DNA from: Lophius americanus | Taxonomy: Eukaryota; Chordata; Actinopteri; Lophiiformes; Lophiidae | Assembly: GCA_037951165.1 (NCBI GenBank) | Contig: JBBDHG010000153.1 | Span: 1,490,001-1,554,000 of the forward strand | Reading direction: 5' to 3' | DNA length: 64,000 nucleotides | Shown here: positions 1 to 13,723 of the stretch, piece by piece | Layout: the number at the start of each line of letters is the position of its first letter | Position numbering within the stretch: the first letter of the stretch is position 1 | Program-made: the position numbers and the translations under genes | Notes under the pieces: generated by a model | What the model saw: the letters and a program-made list of their open reading frames with translations, nothing else | The model's database searches: none | Told to the model about the DNA's origin: nothing

Positions 1-3000
1 CACCTCCTCAACGGTGTCCGGTTTGCAGCTAATGACAGAGCCGGCACTCCTAATAAGTTTGCGATCCATCTCCCGATAGCATTGGTTAGCTTAGTTGCCC
101 GACTACTGGCTGTGCTCTGCACAGAGTGGTTTGATGCTCAATGATTGGCCCTCTCCCAGAGGAGAGATTAGAGAACACAGATGTGTTTTTACCTGAAGAT
201 TATCCAGACTCATTGCTCTTCGGTGGAAAGTCATGCTCTTCCCTGAAAATGTGCGCAGCAGCTCCATGTGGAAGGCTTTGAAGAAAGAGAGAGAAAAAAC
301 ACACTGGAGGCTATAATTGTTTGAAAAATTGCCCTGGGATGTCCTTATATTTCATGTACAGTATTTGCACAGGTTTCTGTAACACACCCAGGTGAAACTA
401 CATTGGAATTAATAGAAAAATGTATGGAGTCGATTTTGGTGACATGATTCATTTGCATTAGCGCTTTAATGTCAAAATGCTCAGCTGTTTAATTGAGCAC
501 ATTTTGAGTGACTATTACTTATTGAAAAATTTCTGCCATCTGACTGAACGTGTTAAGAATACGGCTCCGTGTCAGGATGCATATGCTAAACAGTAAGGGG
601 CCAAGGAACGGACCCCGGAGGACAGCGGGGAGAACACATGATTAAATGCCTCAGGAAATAAAATATGCAAACAAATCATATTCCATAGTTTATTTTTCTT
701 TGGATATGTTATTAAAAGGTGAGCCACAAATTAAGGTGTTAACATTTACATCTCTCATTTAAATAAGTTTATTAAAAAATGAACTAAACTGCTGTCGAAT
801 CAACCAATCTGCAGCGGCATGTCTAGCTGATGTCAGCAGGCAGCAGGAATAGTTTCCATAGGCCAGAGAGTGGTCCGTCTGACTCAGTTACACCAGCGTA
901 TTTGGCTAGCCCTGAATTCTGTAATTGGTCTCTACGGTATTCTTCAGCTTACATTCAGTAGTTTTGTGCGTACAGGAAGTGTCAAGGTCAGTGACTGTGT
1001 AGAGCAGCCAGGTCGGTTCAGGTCGAGCTCAGTATACGGGCATGAAGTGCAGAAATATCTCCGCAGCAAGAACGCCGAGGTATGGTAAGCCACGAGGTGA
1101 GGCTGTCTCAGTCGGTCACCACCTGCACCGCTTCAAACTAACAATCTAAACTTTGCAGCATGATATTCAGCAAGTACGAAAAAAATTGCCTTCAATTTAC
1201 TTCGTATGAGTTTTGCAGTCTGGAGAAGGGCTAGAACCTTTTTTTTTTGCAATACTTAAGTGCAAGGCTTTGGCTATTTCCTGGAAGCAATCCTGGTTCA
1301 TAGTGAACTTGAAAAAGTTAATTTAAAAAAAACAAAAAAAACAGCTACACTTTGATTACATTTGAGTTTGAGTTTTTTCCTCAGGTCAGAGTCATAAATG
1401 AACTTATAATATTGTTGCTCTGACGCTGATGTGGTCCATGCGATATGTCGTCTAGTGTCAACATGTGTCGTTGGTTGTATTCTATTTTTTCATGATATGT
1501 ATGTTGTGATTAATGCACGGCCCTGCGTTCCGTCTTTTTATGACATGCCTTGATTGCCAAACCAAAGGCAGATTTCAACACACTGCACAATTACGTTTTC
1601 GAATTTATAAAACTGATTTTTCATCCTTGTGAAAACTTAAAAGTAGGCATCTTGGTCACACTGAAAACATAATAGACTTCCACCTGTGACTCCTAGTTGT
1701 ATCAGAAGGCAACCTGATGAAACACAAAATACAATAATTATTCATTATTATATTAACCGAACCTGATTAATACCAACAGGGCCTCGATGAGAAAAGTTTT
1801 CCCCTCATAGAAACTTCATCGTCTTTTGGCTGCTCCCTTTTTGGGGTCTCCACAGCGTATCGTTTTTATTCATAGCTACTGCCAGGAACCTGCTGGCAGT
1901 ATCAGTGATGGTATTTTTTAACCTGAGCCCAAATGGCTTGGAAATCAGTTTTGTGTTCCGCGCATCGATTTGGCTTGATGCCCTTCACATTTTCCCGGGC
2001 TTCGGACCGGCTCAGGAAGTACAGTGAATACTGTACTTCCAGACCTTAAACTGTATATACTGCCACATACGTCAAAGGATATGGATGCCGTCCGTAAGTA
2101 TTTGTGTCCATTTTCAAATACTACCTAACAGCCATTATCACACAACACATGACAAATGTGTGTGGACACGAGGAAGAAGAAAACACTAAAGAGAAAAATG
2201 AGAAAAATGCCTTTCCGACCCCGTTTAACTGAATTTACATACTTGTTTCCAAGCATTTAAGACATCGCATCTTGATCTATAAAACGTCATGTTTTGTTTG
2301 TCGTTGAAACCTTTGACTCCGACATGCCATCTTATGGATGAATCAATATCAACGTAAACAAAATAAGGAAGTACTTGAGTGTTGACCGATACATCGTTTT
2401 AAATATACTCACATCTATTTGTAGCTAAAATTAGACTTTAGTATACCGACAAAGACTCTTGGGATGATTTAACTAGCTTTCATTCATGTTAGCCTAACAG
2501 CCTGCTTGCTCCAATTCTCGTAGTTAACCATGCTAACAAAGGCTACGGTTAATTTTACGTAAACATTTCGTCTTTTTTGCTCTCTTTTGGCCGAGTGTGA
2601 AGTATAACATGTTAGAATTCAAGGCTGGGGATTTCAGTGTCCTCTACACGTCTTTGCAAGTTGTTTCCACCCAGTAATGTGTAAATTGAATTTCGTCCTT
2701 GCCAAGTGTGTTGGGGGTGGTTGCAGCTAAGATAAGGGTTCTGCCTACCTATATATCAATAAATAATATTCCACCTGGAAGATTACTGTGTAGCCTTTAG
2801 CTGATATCCACAGATAGTACAAGGTGTACTCTCCCCTGACTTTCACTCTCTCCTCCCTTTCCCCATTTTCACCTGCTTCTCGCAATTTTTCTCTCCACTT
2901 CCCTCCCTTCCTGCTCTCCCTCACGCTCTTCTTCACTCTGCTGCTGCCTGCAGATAGTAATTAATCAGGGGATCGATGTGAAGCCTATCTCCAGGCTGAG

Positions 3001-3550
3001 GCGTCTATAATGTCGATAATGCAGCTCAATGGCCTCTCCCCCCGGAGAGCTGATAGTCTTCAGGACGAACAGCGTCGACTTTGCACGGAGCCGCCTGGCC
3101 TGTGTCTGATAGACCGCTGCTGTTATGCATGTGTGTGTGATTACTGCGTTTTTTTTCAGGCGTGTTTGTTGCTTGTATGCATCCATGTGGGCCTTAAGTC
3201 ACCCACAGGAGGTCAGGAAATATGTGCAATGGCTTTATTTAGGTTACATTAATGATAATAAGTATAATTATCGCACAGAGAGGATGCAAACTAACTGTCA
3301 GAGGGTTCAGCTGCGACTATCACTGACACTGAAGGGGTTCATCACAAGGCTGAACTGGATGTTAGGGCCCCATTCAACAAGCTGGTACACCCAGTTACAA
3401 TTCATATTCATACCTTTTTTATCCGCAATGCTGGATGATTTTAACTGCAGGTTTAGGACTGATGATGATGTGCTTCGTATCCAGAGTTTTCATGTGCCTC
3501 ACCAGACTGAATCCCTGCTCCGTATGAATCACTCTCAGACACAGTAACAA
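1..3550. other. non-coding DNA upstream of the detected exons
   Basis: No exon-like open frame with splice sites was recognised. The stretch is AT-rich with one recognisable interspersed-repeat relic at 1811-2030. The segment at 578-640 (ggggccaaggaacggaccccggaggac) resembles 10002-10050 (gggaccgagaatggaaccctggaggac), suggesting another shared repeat. It is probably intron or 5' flank of myt1l. Confidence 0.6.
1811..2030 (+). repeat. interspersed-repeat relic (family of 23510 and 26165)
   Basis: It begins ggctgctccctttttggggtctccacagcgtatcg and ends with cccgggcttcggaccggctc. This matches a repeat I know as very common in teleosts (parts like 'ttttacgccggatgcccttcctgacg' and 'cccgggcttgggaccggca'). 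Related copies lie at 23510-23660 in the same orientation and 26165-26280 inverted. The exact class is not determined. Confidence 0.6.
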
Positions 3551-3551
3551 C

Positions 3552-3793
3552 AAAGCTAGCACTGGTAGTAGCAGCGAAGGTCTTAGCAAAGCTAGCACTG
3601 GTAGTAGCAGCGAAGGTCTTAGCAAAGCTAGCACTGGTAGTAGCAGCGAAGGTCTTAGCAAAACTAGTACTGGTAGTAGCAGTGAAGGTCTTAGCAAAAC
3701 TAGGACTGGGACTAGCAGCGAAGGTCTTAGCAAAACTAGTACTGGTAGTAGCAGCGAAGGTCTTAGCAAAACTAGTACTGGGACTAGCAGTAG
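3552..3793 (+). repeat. 36-bp minisatellite, about 6.7 copies
   Basis: The unit is aaagctagcactggtagtag followed by cagcgaaggtcttagc (36 bp). The first three copies are nearly identical; later copies differ by agc/agt/agg and ggtagta/gggacta changes; the last copy is partial. Because the unit length is a multiple of three, several frames stay open on both strands, giving repetitive shadow ORFs. Confidence 0.95.
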
Positions 3794-4539
3794 GACTCAG
3801 TTGCAATCATATACTATTCAGAGAACTAGCATGCGTTTTGGTTTCTATGTTACGTTCCAGTGCTTCACAACCCATTATCTCCGGTTTAAATATTTTGCAA
3901 CAGAATGATGTTGCGCCTCACATGAACTGGTGGATGGTTTCAGCCAACCAGGATATTTCTCATCCTCTTATCGTCTCTCATTAGTATTCGATTTGCGCAT
4001 GTTTGAGCCTGCTACAATTGTGGTTTCACCTTCTTCTATGTAAAATGCAGATTACAACCACACCACTATATCAAAATATCAAATGTATGTTGTTTGAAGA
4101 CATTTTAAGTAGACTAGAATAATCTGTGTGCTGCCGGACTCTCCTCATGTTAAAAACAGACCTTCAAGAAAGCGCCCTTATTTCTATATACTGTATGAAG
4201 GTATATGACAAGCAATGAGCTTCTTTCAGTTTATAGTGGTATTATTGGTGCAAGTACTACCCACTGCAGACATAGAACATGGATTCCACATCTAGAGTAC
4301 GATGCAGGTTGAAGTCCCGGTTTGTTGGAAAACGGCGTTTAGAGAAGGTGCTTTTAACACGTGTGTGTGTGTGTGTGTGTGTGTCCCTGCCGCTGAACTG
4401 TGTCTGAGAGATAAATGCAGCAACAGCAGCAGATATGTAATAATACTGCATAAGTTCCTCTTTTACCACCAAAACAAATCTGACCTGTCTAGGCATAGAT
4501 TCCACTAAACCTTGGACGGTGGGCTGTGGTGTGTCTTTG
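3794..4539. other. non-coding stretch with a GT microsatellite
   Basis: No gene recognised. It contains a (GT)12 run at 4361-4384. Confidence 0.6.
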
Positions 4540-4902
4540 TTGGGAGCGGATAACTAGTTTAGACTTCGCCCCCCACGTTCATCGATGAACCATGAGCACC
4601 CAGTACTGGTGGGCTGTAACCAGATCACCGTCCTACTTCAGACAACTTTTGGTGGGAGCTCTTTACCGCAAACCAAAACACCCAACAAGACCTTCAGTTT
4701 TGGAGATACTCAAACCTAGTTGTCTCCCCATCTCAATGTTCCCCATGTCAAAGTTGCTCGGATCATTCCACTTGCCCATTTTCCAAACTTCTAACAACCT
4801 TAACCCCGAGAGCTTCTGCCTAATATATCCCGCCTACTGACAGGTGCCATTGTAACAAGATGTTATTTACCTCACCTGTCAATTATAATGTTATGGCTGA
4901 TG
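4540..4902 (-). mobile_element. Tc1-like transposon relic, 5' part
   Basis: Read on the minus strand it starts with the terminal repeat atcagccataacattataat, then the well-known leader of a fish Tc1-like element (caatggcacctgtcagtagg, gggatatattaggc) and the transposase DNA-binding region down to the tcatcgatgaacg part. It is rich in indels and stops, so it is inactive. Related copies are at 38784, 41467 and 57533. Confidence 0.85.
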
Positions 4903-4979
4903 AGAGGCTACTGGGACGAATAGATAAACACTCTCATTAGTCCCTGTTGTGTTCAAAATTAATCCAAACTAGACTTAGC

Positions 4980-5490
4980 TGTCATCTCCAATAGCAAGAG
5001 CATATCCTCGAAACCCCCAAATCCTAAATAACTGTGAAGTTATGTCCGAAGACTGTGTCTTTCGTTAAAAACCTTCCCCTAGTGGGTAAAATATGAACTA
5101 TTAGACTTAAATTTGATGTATACAAGTCACATCACATAGGGTCGTTTCATATGCATATATAGTTTGGACTAAACTAGAGCAACGTTTAGGAAGTTTTGTC
5201 CAAAAAACAGTATTTTCCATTAAAAAAAAAGCTAAAGTAGGTAAAATATGAGCTATTGGAGTAAAACACCATATATAGCAGATAAATCTCCTCGAGTCGA
5301 TTCATATACACCAAATCAAGACTAAGTCAGACCAACGTTTGAGAAATGATGTCCAGAAAACAGGTGTGAGGAAAGCTCCCCCTAGTGTCGGAAATGTACT
5401 GACCACTGACCGTTCCCGCAATCGAAAATGATCCATGAAATTGTTATTCGAGTTGTTGCGACTTCTTTTGGGGATATGATTAATGGCTAG
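4980..5490 (+). repeat. unclassified dispersed repeat (CCCCTAGTG family), copy 1
   Basis: It carries the family landmarks in order: catatcctcgaaacccccaa, gaagttatgtccgaa, cccctagtgggtaaaatatg, ctcctcgagtcgattcatat, gctccccctagtgtcgg, aatgatccatgaaattg, and ends near cttcttttggggatatgat. Confidence 0.8.
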
Positions 5491-8400
5491 GAAACATGAA
5501 CCAAGACAACAATGGCTGCATACATTTTTCCATATTAACCAATATCGCGGTGTTTATGGTTCATCTGAGCGATCTAGTCCAAACAACAGAATCCTCTCTC
5601 CATCCTTCTTTTAAAGTTATGGTTTTATAATCTTTTTGGAACCACTCTCACACGCCTAAGGGCCAAGGACAGTTAACCATGAAATTTCAAAACCATGGCA
5701 AAGAGAAACTTTTGTACCCCGCCATCTCTTTCCATTCAGAGTCGCAATTACATGGTTGAATTTCCTTTGTGAAAGAAGATAGCTTCAACAGAGTCCCCCA
5801 CCTCAATAAACCTCATCATGGTTTGCATACATGAGGTGAGGTGAGGTGGAGGCTGTGCCCACAGCATCAACATTCCCCTCCACATCTCGCCGGTCATTTG
5901 CATATTTACAGTCCGCCATGCTAATCATGCTTATTGGGGTGTGCTAAGCACTGCGCATGTGAAGGAGAGCTTTGGGCCAGAGACAGCCCGGCAGAGTCTG
6001 GGAGAAAAATTGCCCCAAACCCCACATTTTGTTGAGAATATACGGCTTCTGCAGTAATCCAATTTCAAAAGACAAAAGAGCCGTCTTACGTAACTGGGGC
6101 AGCACAGGCTATTGCTAATTATGGCGTTAATGCACGGTGAAGACATTCCTAAAACAAAGACCACGGTTTCTGGAGATATTTCTGGCTGTTAAGACGAGCA
6201 CTATCACCTACTATAAATGTAATATAGCCATTATTGTGCAAGGTGATGGATTCCCAGCTTGCAGGAATAAGGTATTTGTTCACTTGACTGCATGCTTCAG
6301 AAACATTGCATTTTGTGTAAAAGCTTTCAGTGTGTAAAGAATGTCAAGGTGAACGCCTCAGTGCCGCAGGCTATGTAAACTGTTCGCTCCCTTATTTGCA
6401 TTAATCCCCCCCAAAATAAAAAACAGATCCAGATTTTGCACGATTTCACCTTGAGCACGTACATTTCATAGTCAGTCCTGGTGTGCTTTCTTGCACCGAA
6501 GTGGTGAGAACCGTTAAGTAAGGTGGATAACTGCTAAAGCCCCCCCCCCCTGTCACATTTCTGCTCCAATACAGAAGACGTACGGTCGTCTTCTGTCGCC
6601 AACTGGCCGAATGAGGGAGGCGTACAGTCCTGGCTCCGGCTTTAATAGCCGGTGTCAGTGCTGAAACATGGCCGAACAGGAAATGATCAAGTTAATGAAA
6701 CGTTTTAATTATTCAACATAATTGTGGAATGTGACGAGCTTGTCGGTGAATCCCTGGCCTGGCTGTTCGCACAAGGTGTGTCTTCATCACACGCACATAC
6801 ACACCTTTGCGCTCTCTCTCACTCCCATTCTCTTTGTCTGGCCAACATTGAAAACAGCTTTCCCATGGTGCTCTCCCTCATCGTTATCGCTCGCCACTGA
6901 TAGAACAAGCGAGATCAGTCTGTGTTATAATTACTTGACCTTGTCTGCTCGGGGTCATTACTCTACGTCAGCCCCCCCCCCCCCCCCCCCCACCACCACC
7001 ACCAAGCCTGTATGCCCACTGGCTTGCGCTCCTGCAGCCGTTCTGTGCAGAAGTGTGGAGCTGACGGGCGAGGGCATATCGATTGCAGCGCTGGGAAGCA
7101 TGAGAATTGTAAAAAAAAAAAAAAATTTAGAAAAAATGTCAGTTTAATCCTCCATACATTTCCACATTTACAAACTTTGCACGCCAGACAATTAGAGGGA
7201 GCTGAAACAAACATGGGGATATCAGTTCATCAACATGCCGGAGAACCTTTCCCATCTTGCTTGCGGTTTCTCCATCTTGACATTCCTCCTCTCCCCTGCT
7301 TCCTGCCCCCTTTTAATTTCCCTTTCCTTCCTAACATCCTTTCCTCCTTTGCTCTTTTCCTTGCTTCCTCCCTCTCCCTCCACCCCTTCTATCTCACTCG
7401 ACTGTCTCTGGCAGAGCTAATTCCCCCTTCAGTTGGTGCAGTTCTCATTTGCATACTTATCAAAGTGTTTGGACTACCCGACAGAAGCTGTAGGAAGGTG
7501 GGTCATTAATATGTTAATTACCCCCCCCCCCCCCCCCCCCCGCTTTTAGACGGTGCCCCACAATCCATATTCTCCACCTCTTTCTCTGCCTCATACGCAG
7601 TCTTTGAATATTTGAATACCCTCAGAGGCTATTGCAAATGCTATAAGACTCTAGACATCCACATGTGGGGGGTTAGGGTAGGTTCACAGCTATCTGTAGT
7701 GGCAGGGTATTTGCATGTGCGCCCTCACTGCGCCAGCTACCATCAATTACATGTACAGTCATGGATTAGCAGCATTTCTTCATTGGACCCTTAATATGAT
7801 CTGGTTACATAAATGACCGTTCTCCAGGCCCAGCTGCGGCTCTTTAATCTTTGCCGTTGCAGCTGTAACCGAGCACCTTCCCGTCGAGCCTTAGATTTCC
7901 TCCTCTGAGCTGAGATTTGATAAGAGCATTTCATTTATTAAATTGGGGTGGGAATCAGCAGTGGCTCCACGACACGATACTATCACAATAATTAAGTCAA
8001 AGTACGATATTATCGCAGTTTTAAACATTTTGCTCCAACACCCAGGTCATAACAAGTAAACAGAATCTTTTTCCTCGGCAGGAAAACGTTGTTTACGTCT
8101 TGTCCATAAGGAAACGCTCCTTCATCTCATTTCAGTCTTCTTTATGGCAAATTTGAATCATCAAGCAGACGGACACAAACAAAATATATTTTCTTTGACT
8201 AAAATAACAATTCTGTTAACTTTTCATGTCTTTTCTTTTGGATTTTTAAAATCATAGACGTATGTATGATAAGAAGCCAAAAATGAAGCGATGGAAGGAA
8301 ATGACAGCTTGATTCGACTTTTTTCTTTCATACTTAAAAGAAAATATAATGTTTAAACTATTTAATACCAGGTGTTCAAGGTTAATATTATAGTTAGGAT

Positions 8401-10517
8401 GTTGGTGTGAGTCACATCTTTTAGCGCAGTAGCATGTGTGTAACCATCAAATGCATACTTAAGACCCATTTTACTGGATTCTCCACCTTGTCATGGTTGA
8501 GCTGGAAATATTGGAAAGTTAGCATCAGACGGTGCTATAAACAGGAAGCTTGACTGGCAGCAGAAAATGATCAATCGTTCTCTTTAACCCACCTCTGAGC
8601 TTGAAGTCTGTGTAAACTCGGTTTTAATGAGATCTCTTCTTATGGAAATCAACAAAGCACATTCCGTTTATGGTCCAAGGCTACAGGAGACTTATCACTC
8701 ATACTATTCAGGATGCTGTTCTCATGTCAGCTACAGTAACAGGACTACAGCAGCTGCTCCACATAAAGGCTTCAGGGTCATTAGTTGCGTCACTGGGTTG
8801 AAAGTATGGCCTAGCTTGACTGACTTATCTGCCGATGAACAAACTTTAATTTGCTGGAAAAGTTGATTTGCAGTTTTGTCATGTGTTGTACAACCCTGAT
8901 ACAGGTGAATGACTGAGGCGCTTAGAAGAAGCACCTGGGCTTGACATGGATTAAAACTGACACCAGAAGTTAAAAGCAAAGGTTTGCACGAAGCGTTTTG
9001 GGAACAATTGTCTTTGATCCTACTTGTTTAGTTATTTCCACATTGTCGGGTGAATTTATTTTATGGAGGTGCAAAATACCCCAGAATTCAAGTGTAAACA
9101 TCAGCGTCTCTTGAAATGAAAGGTAACTATGAAAATATATCAACATTTTTAGTTCTTCAGAGTGGTAGCGAGGGACTTGCATGTTTTCTCAAGTAGCTTT
9201 CAATAATTCAAGCGGGAGAGTGAGGGCAGGGGAACTGCTACAAGGTTTCTGCTCTACACCTCTGATTTGTTAGTTTAAGGATGATTCAAACATAGATCTC
9301 AATAAGCGAGTACATGGGTATGTTATGTTAACGCTACTTTAGTTTCTTCGCATCTAATCGTGACATATAGAGATTAAACTATATGTTGCCGTGCTTTTAC
9401 CAGTGCAACAACAGCTGGGTGTATATTATAGTACAATATACGATTATTTTATATTATATCTGTGCCTAACTGGAGACAAACGTGTGATTTTTACATCAAA
9501 GACAACATAAACCACCGATGCTTTGTGGTCATCAGGATTAGCAGTCAGCGCACAGGTCAACCTCAGACACTCACCCGTGAGACTCGTATTAAAAATCTTT
9601 AACCCTCTGGCATCTTCAGTCAATTTGGGATGACACGAACCCTATCCATTCACCTTCTTTAAACCCATTAAATAATGTTCAACATGCCTCTTTTTGGTCT
9701 CCCTTTAACATACCGTATTAGCTTTGTGAACCGAAATCTCCCTCTGGATACTGGTGGTGGTGGCTGATGACTCCGCCGAGGCTCATGAATGATGAGGCTG
9801 TTGGATCTGCGAGGACTAGGTGGAGATGGGGAGGAGGCGGTCGCGTGAAGCAGATGCAGGAAAGGACTAAATGAATGGAGAGTCATATTTAACCCTTTAA
9901 TTCTCTGCTCAACTGGTTGTGCGCTTTTAAAGTTATTCTATCTTTCTGAAGAATGTGACTGAGCCTGTTTGTAGAGTGACCCAGTGGCAGCAGGTATGCT
10001 CTAAAGGGTAAGGGACCGAGAATGGAACCCTGGAGGACACCACAGAGGAGGCATTAACCATGGCTATTGAAAAAGTCCTATTTGATAAATAAGATTTTTT
10101 TTTTTTTGCACATTGATGAGTGTGAGGACTTACCGAACAGGAAGTTATTGAGATTGAGCAGGTCAGAAAGGGGAGGATAATAGACTGGTACTACAAGTAC
10201 TGTAGTGCGAGAATGCTAAAGGATACTCTTCCTGACTGAATCTTCGATAGGTCTCCATAAATCCAAAACTGAAGTCGAAAACAAAATCCAAAAGACGGAA
10301 GAGGCAAAAGAGAAGGAAAACTACTCAAAGTCACGAGAGATTGCAGGAGAAAGCAAGAGGAGAGAGGCGGAAGGAATCTCACAGGGGAACAACTGGCCAT
10401 TAAAGGAAGACTTAATGTTCCGGATAACGAGCCTCAGGTGACAACAAGACAAAGGTGAAACCACTTAGGGAGGAGCGAACTTCTCGCAGAAAGAGGAATG
10501 AAGGTGTGAAGACAAGC
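5491..10517. other. non-coding stretch, mostly unrecognised
   Basis: No gene seen. It contains C homopolymers at 6540-6550 (11), 6972-6991 (20) and 7521-7541 (21), and a pyrimidine-rich block at 7260-7390. A degraded repeat at about 7945-8040 has cgacacgatactatcacaat followed by gatattatcg, like fish elements with 'cacgatattgcgata' cores. Open frames at 6722-7147, 7012-7509 and 9668-9886 have low-complexity or C-run content and no family resemblance. Confidence 0.55.
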
Positions 10518-11148
10518 TCTGTCTCAATTCAAGGTCAGATCTTTGGAAGCATCCGGTCTACAAAGGTGTGTCATCTGTCAGTCGGTCGATATGGCCAGAT
10601 CGTGTCGGTCGCCGATAAATGTCTAGTCTAAAGATAATTTCATCCGGTCTTCCTACATTTACTGTAATTTGAAGGCAAAGGATGATTAGCTGATGCTTGA
10701 TTGTAAAGTTATTCTAATAAATGTTGTGTACCAGAAGTTCTAGGCAATAGTAAACGCACAACATCTAATATAGTAAAAAGATGTAGTGGTAATAGAGAGA
10801 TAATAATCGTGGAAGAAATCGTCATAGTTACATAAAGTTTATTTATTGTATGTGTCTCCTATCTAAAACTTTGAGACGCATCACCTTCTTTCCTCAGATA
10901 ATGAATGTGCTTTTGGAAAGAAAAATCTAAATGTCACCAGAGCCCGATGAATCTTGGGACAGCGAGGGCCGGGTCAGGAAGGATCCAAAGCGATGGATCC
11001 TTCCCAGCCGTGGAAAAGTGGGCCGCATTTTTGGGTCACATTTGAAGGAGTCCTCAAAATGGGACAGGCCCTTGTCGTGCCGCTGCAAAATGTTACAGTC
11101 TTCAAATGTAGCCTTTGGAAAGATGCGGCCCCTAAATTGGGACACAGA
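10518..11148. mobile_element. non-autonomous DNA transposon with terminal inverted repeats
   Basis: The left end reads ctctgtctcaattcaagg and the right end, reverse-complemented, ctctgtgtcccaatttaggg. The agreement continues inward (agatctttgg against gcatctttcc). It is about 630 bp with no transposase frame. The 176-aa minus-strand frame overlapping it is an artefact. The superfamily (hAT or PIF/Harbinger type) is not determined. Confidence 0.65.
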
Positions 11149-12474
11149 GGAGGAGAAGGTACACAAGTGAAAACACAAAACAGGTGTGACAAGAGAGAGA
11201 TGACTCCCCGGTGAAGCAGGAGATGCAAATCCACAAGAAGCAGGTAACAGGTTATAACAAATGAAAAAAGCTGGGAGATCAAACTGAAAGTATGAGTTCT
11301 TACATTTACATGAAAAAGATAACAGAAACCGTGAGGCGGAGCGAGGACAGAGGTAACGAAAAGGCCAAGAGATTAAACAAGACAAAAGGTGGAGAACACT
11401 CGCCTTGTTCTTAACAAGAAGAAATCCCCACAAATCCATCTGGCCTTGCCCCTGCATACATATTCTCTCTGTGCCAAAACAAGAGGGGTGTTCAATTCAA
11501 GCCACACAGGGCAGACTTAATAATTACTTTCACTTTGAACCCAATTTCCTGGCCTGGGGAAGTGATTGACAGATTGTATCCGTGGTGTCAGGGGGCAGCC
11601 ACACCCATGCTGACTAAGGCAGAAATTAAAGAGCAGCAGGAGCTAAATTACACCTTAGCAAAGACCTCTGGCAGGAGGACAGAAAGGGGAGCATGATGAA
11701 TGAGAGAAGGATGAGAAAGGTAGCGGTTGAGTCGCGTGGGAGCGCGGAGATGATTAGAGGAGTGGCTCACAAGAACATTTGCAGCCACACTCAGATGCTG
11801 GTGGACACACGAACGCTCGCATGGAGGTAATGGCTCTGCTGTGCTTTCCGAGTGCAGAGGGAAAGACACTTAAATGCCATCACTACAGTTGGGATGCTAT
11901 TTACTCCCTCACAAACACACTCATGCAGTCATCTCCGCTCCGCGCGCTACGTCATGCTCTCAGAGCACTCAGGCTTATGGGAGAGGAGCCGGCAGCCAGC
12001 AGAGTGGTACTGGGAGGGTATCGACATTAACCCTCCAGCGCCTAAGATCACGACAGAGTCAACCCTAACCCTACATGGTAATGGGTTCTCTCTGTTAATA
12101 CGGAATGTGAAAGCGAAGAAGTAATTATCAGGTCATGGAGGTGATGCTGTGCTGAAAACAGTGATACCAAATAATGGCAGGTTGAGCCTGAGTGGATGTG
12201 GTTAAGTATCTATGCTGTAGGTTCAAGACAACAAGTTAATGATCAGCCAACGCCAAAGGTCAAATGTCTTTGCTCCTGTCAGGGTGTCCGGATCAGAAAA
12301 ATAACATTGAAAGGAGAAAAAAAAGCCAGGAATGAAAGGAATGACATAAATGCTGAGGAGGAGTGAGTTCAATGTGGCGAAGGTTTGGGTAGTTTTATGG
12401 CCAATCATCCCTCTGGTTGAGGAATATAATACGGAACCGTCAATGGCCGCTGCCGGGTCCGCCTCATGTTAGCA
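11149..12474. other. non-coding stretch, nothing recognised
   Basis: No gene, strong repeat or RNA seen. Short open frames on both strands overlap one another and lack family resemblance. Confidence 0.5.
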
Positions 12475-12845
12475 ATAACCGAAAAACCACTTCATGGACC
12501 GTTATACATCTTTATACCCCCCATAGATCTTAGCGCGAAAAAGAACTGGGTCGATTTTGGGAAAGGTTGGTTGTATATTACCAACATCTGGGATATTTAT
12601 CTCTGAAGGTTTTTGGGTCATAATTTCTCAATCCTCGGTCCATTTAATGGTGCATATGAATCAACTCTAGGAGACATATCTTTCATATATCATATTTTTC
12701 TCTAATAGTTCATATTTTACTCACAAGAGGGAGCTTTTTTTTTTTATATAAAAAACGCTGTTTTTTGGTCAGCTCTATTCTTAATTTGGCCCAATTTAGT
12801 CTGAATTCGCCTCATATGAACAAACTCAAGGACTTTTCAACAGTG
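12475..12845 (-). repeat. unclassified dispersed repeat (CCCCTAGTG family), copy 2
   Basis: Minus orientation. Landmarks on the + strand: ccatagatcttagcgcgaaa, aagaactgggtcgattttgg, tgcatatgaatcaactctag, tagttcatattttactcaca, followed by a second partial unit ending ctcatatgaacaaactcaag. Confidence 0.8.
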
Positions 12846-13723
12846 TGTTAATTCAGCTCGTATGATTTCACACAAGGATATCTTTCTTGATACATGAAAG
12901 AGCTCAGAAAAAAAGTCTGACTCTATCTGTCTGTATTATTGAGTCACCATGGGATCTTATCTTAGAGCATTTACTGACCTCATAGAAATAGTTGGAGTAA
13001 ACACAGACTGTAAGAAATCATATATGCAACCACTTTAATCCATATTTGGGCATGAGAAGTACCTGTTGGTGACCCCTGCATATTAGTTGAGCTCCATATT
13101 TCATATAAAGCACCACAATATTCATATTTTCTTGTTAATTATATTAACACACACCCTCAAATTTACTCATAGTCAAATGAGAGAGACTTTATGTACAAGG
13201 AAAATAAATTTTCCGTGGAGTAAAGAGAAAAATCCACTATATTTGACATCTTAATATGTCTTTTATAAAGCTTTATAGGTTCCAGGAACCGTATATGTGT
13301 GATCAGGAACCGCTGTTATGTTGTTTAATTCTTGAATTAAGCTGCTGACATTTTCTACTTGACTGACATTTTGATCAGGAGAGACATGTGACTGGACTAA
13401 AGGTAATTTATTACAGGAGATGATGAGTGATAATTAGTCTATAAGGAGCTCTCTGCTACTCAGACTCCTCAGTGGGATTGTGATCGATGGGCATCTGTCC
13501 AGACTAGTGTTATTATAATTGATGTAATGATTTCACAGAAAATGACAAGACGACAGTGACGTCATTAAACAAAAACTGTGAATTAATTAGCTTCCACCTT
13601 TATTGACAAAAAAAGACAAAAAGATGAGATAAAAATATAGTTGCAAATAAAAATTTCAGAATCCTTATTTTTGTGAATTCAGGTTTTATTCTGCAGTATA
13701 ATTTCATGTGCTATGTTGAATGA
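12846..13723. other. non-coding stretch, AT-rich
   Basis: No gene recognised; AT-rich sequence between a dispersed repeat and the 28S-like relic. Confidence 0.5.

Noticed and set aside
3419..3984. Repetitive proteins on both strands (LLRPSLLLPVLVL-type and AKTFAATTS-type), and a CRISPR-like look
   Set aside because: All come from the 36-bp minisatellite; the units are directly adjacent with no spacers, so it is neither a gene nor a CRISPR array.
10927..11457. A 176-residue minus-strand protein
   Set aside because: It overlaps the inverted-repeat element at 10518-11148, has overlapping frames on the other strand and no recognisable domain.
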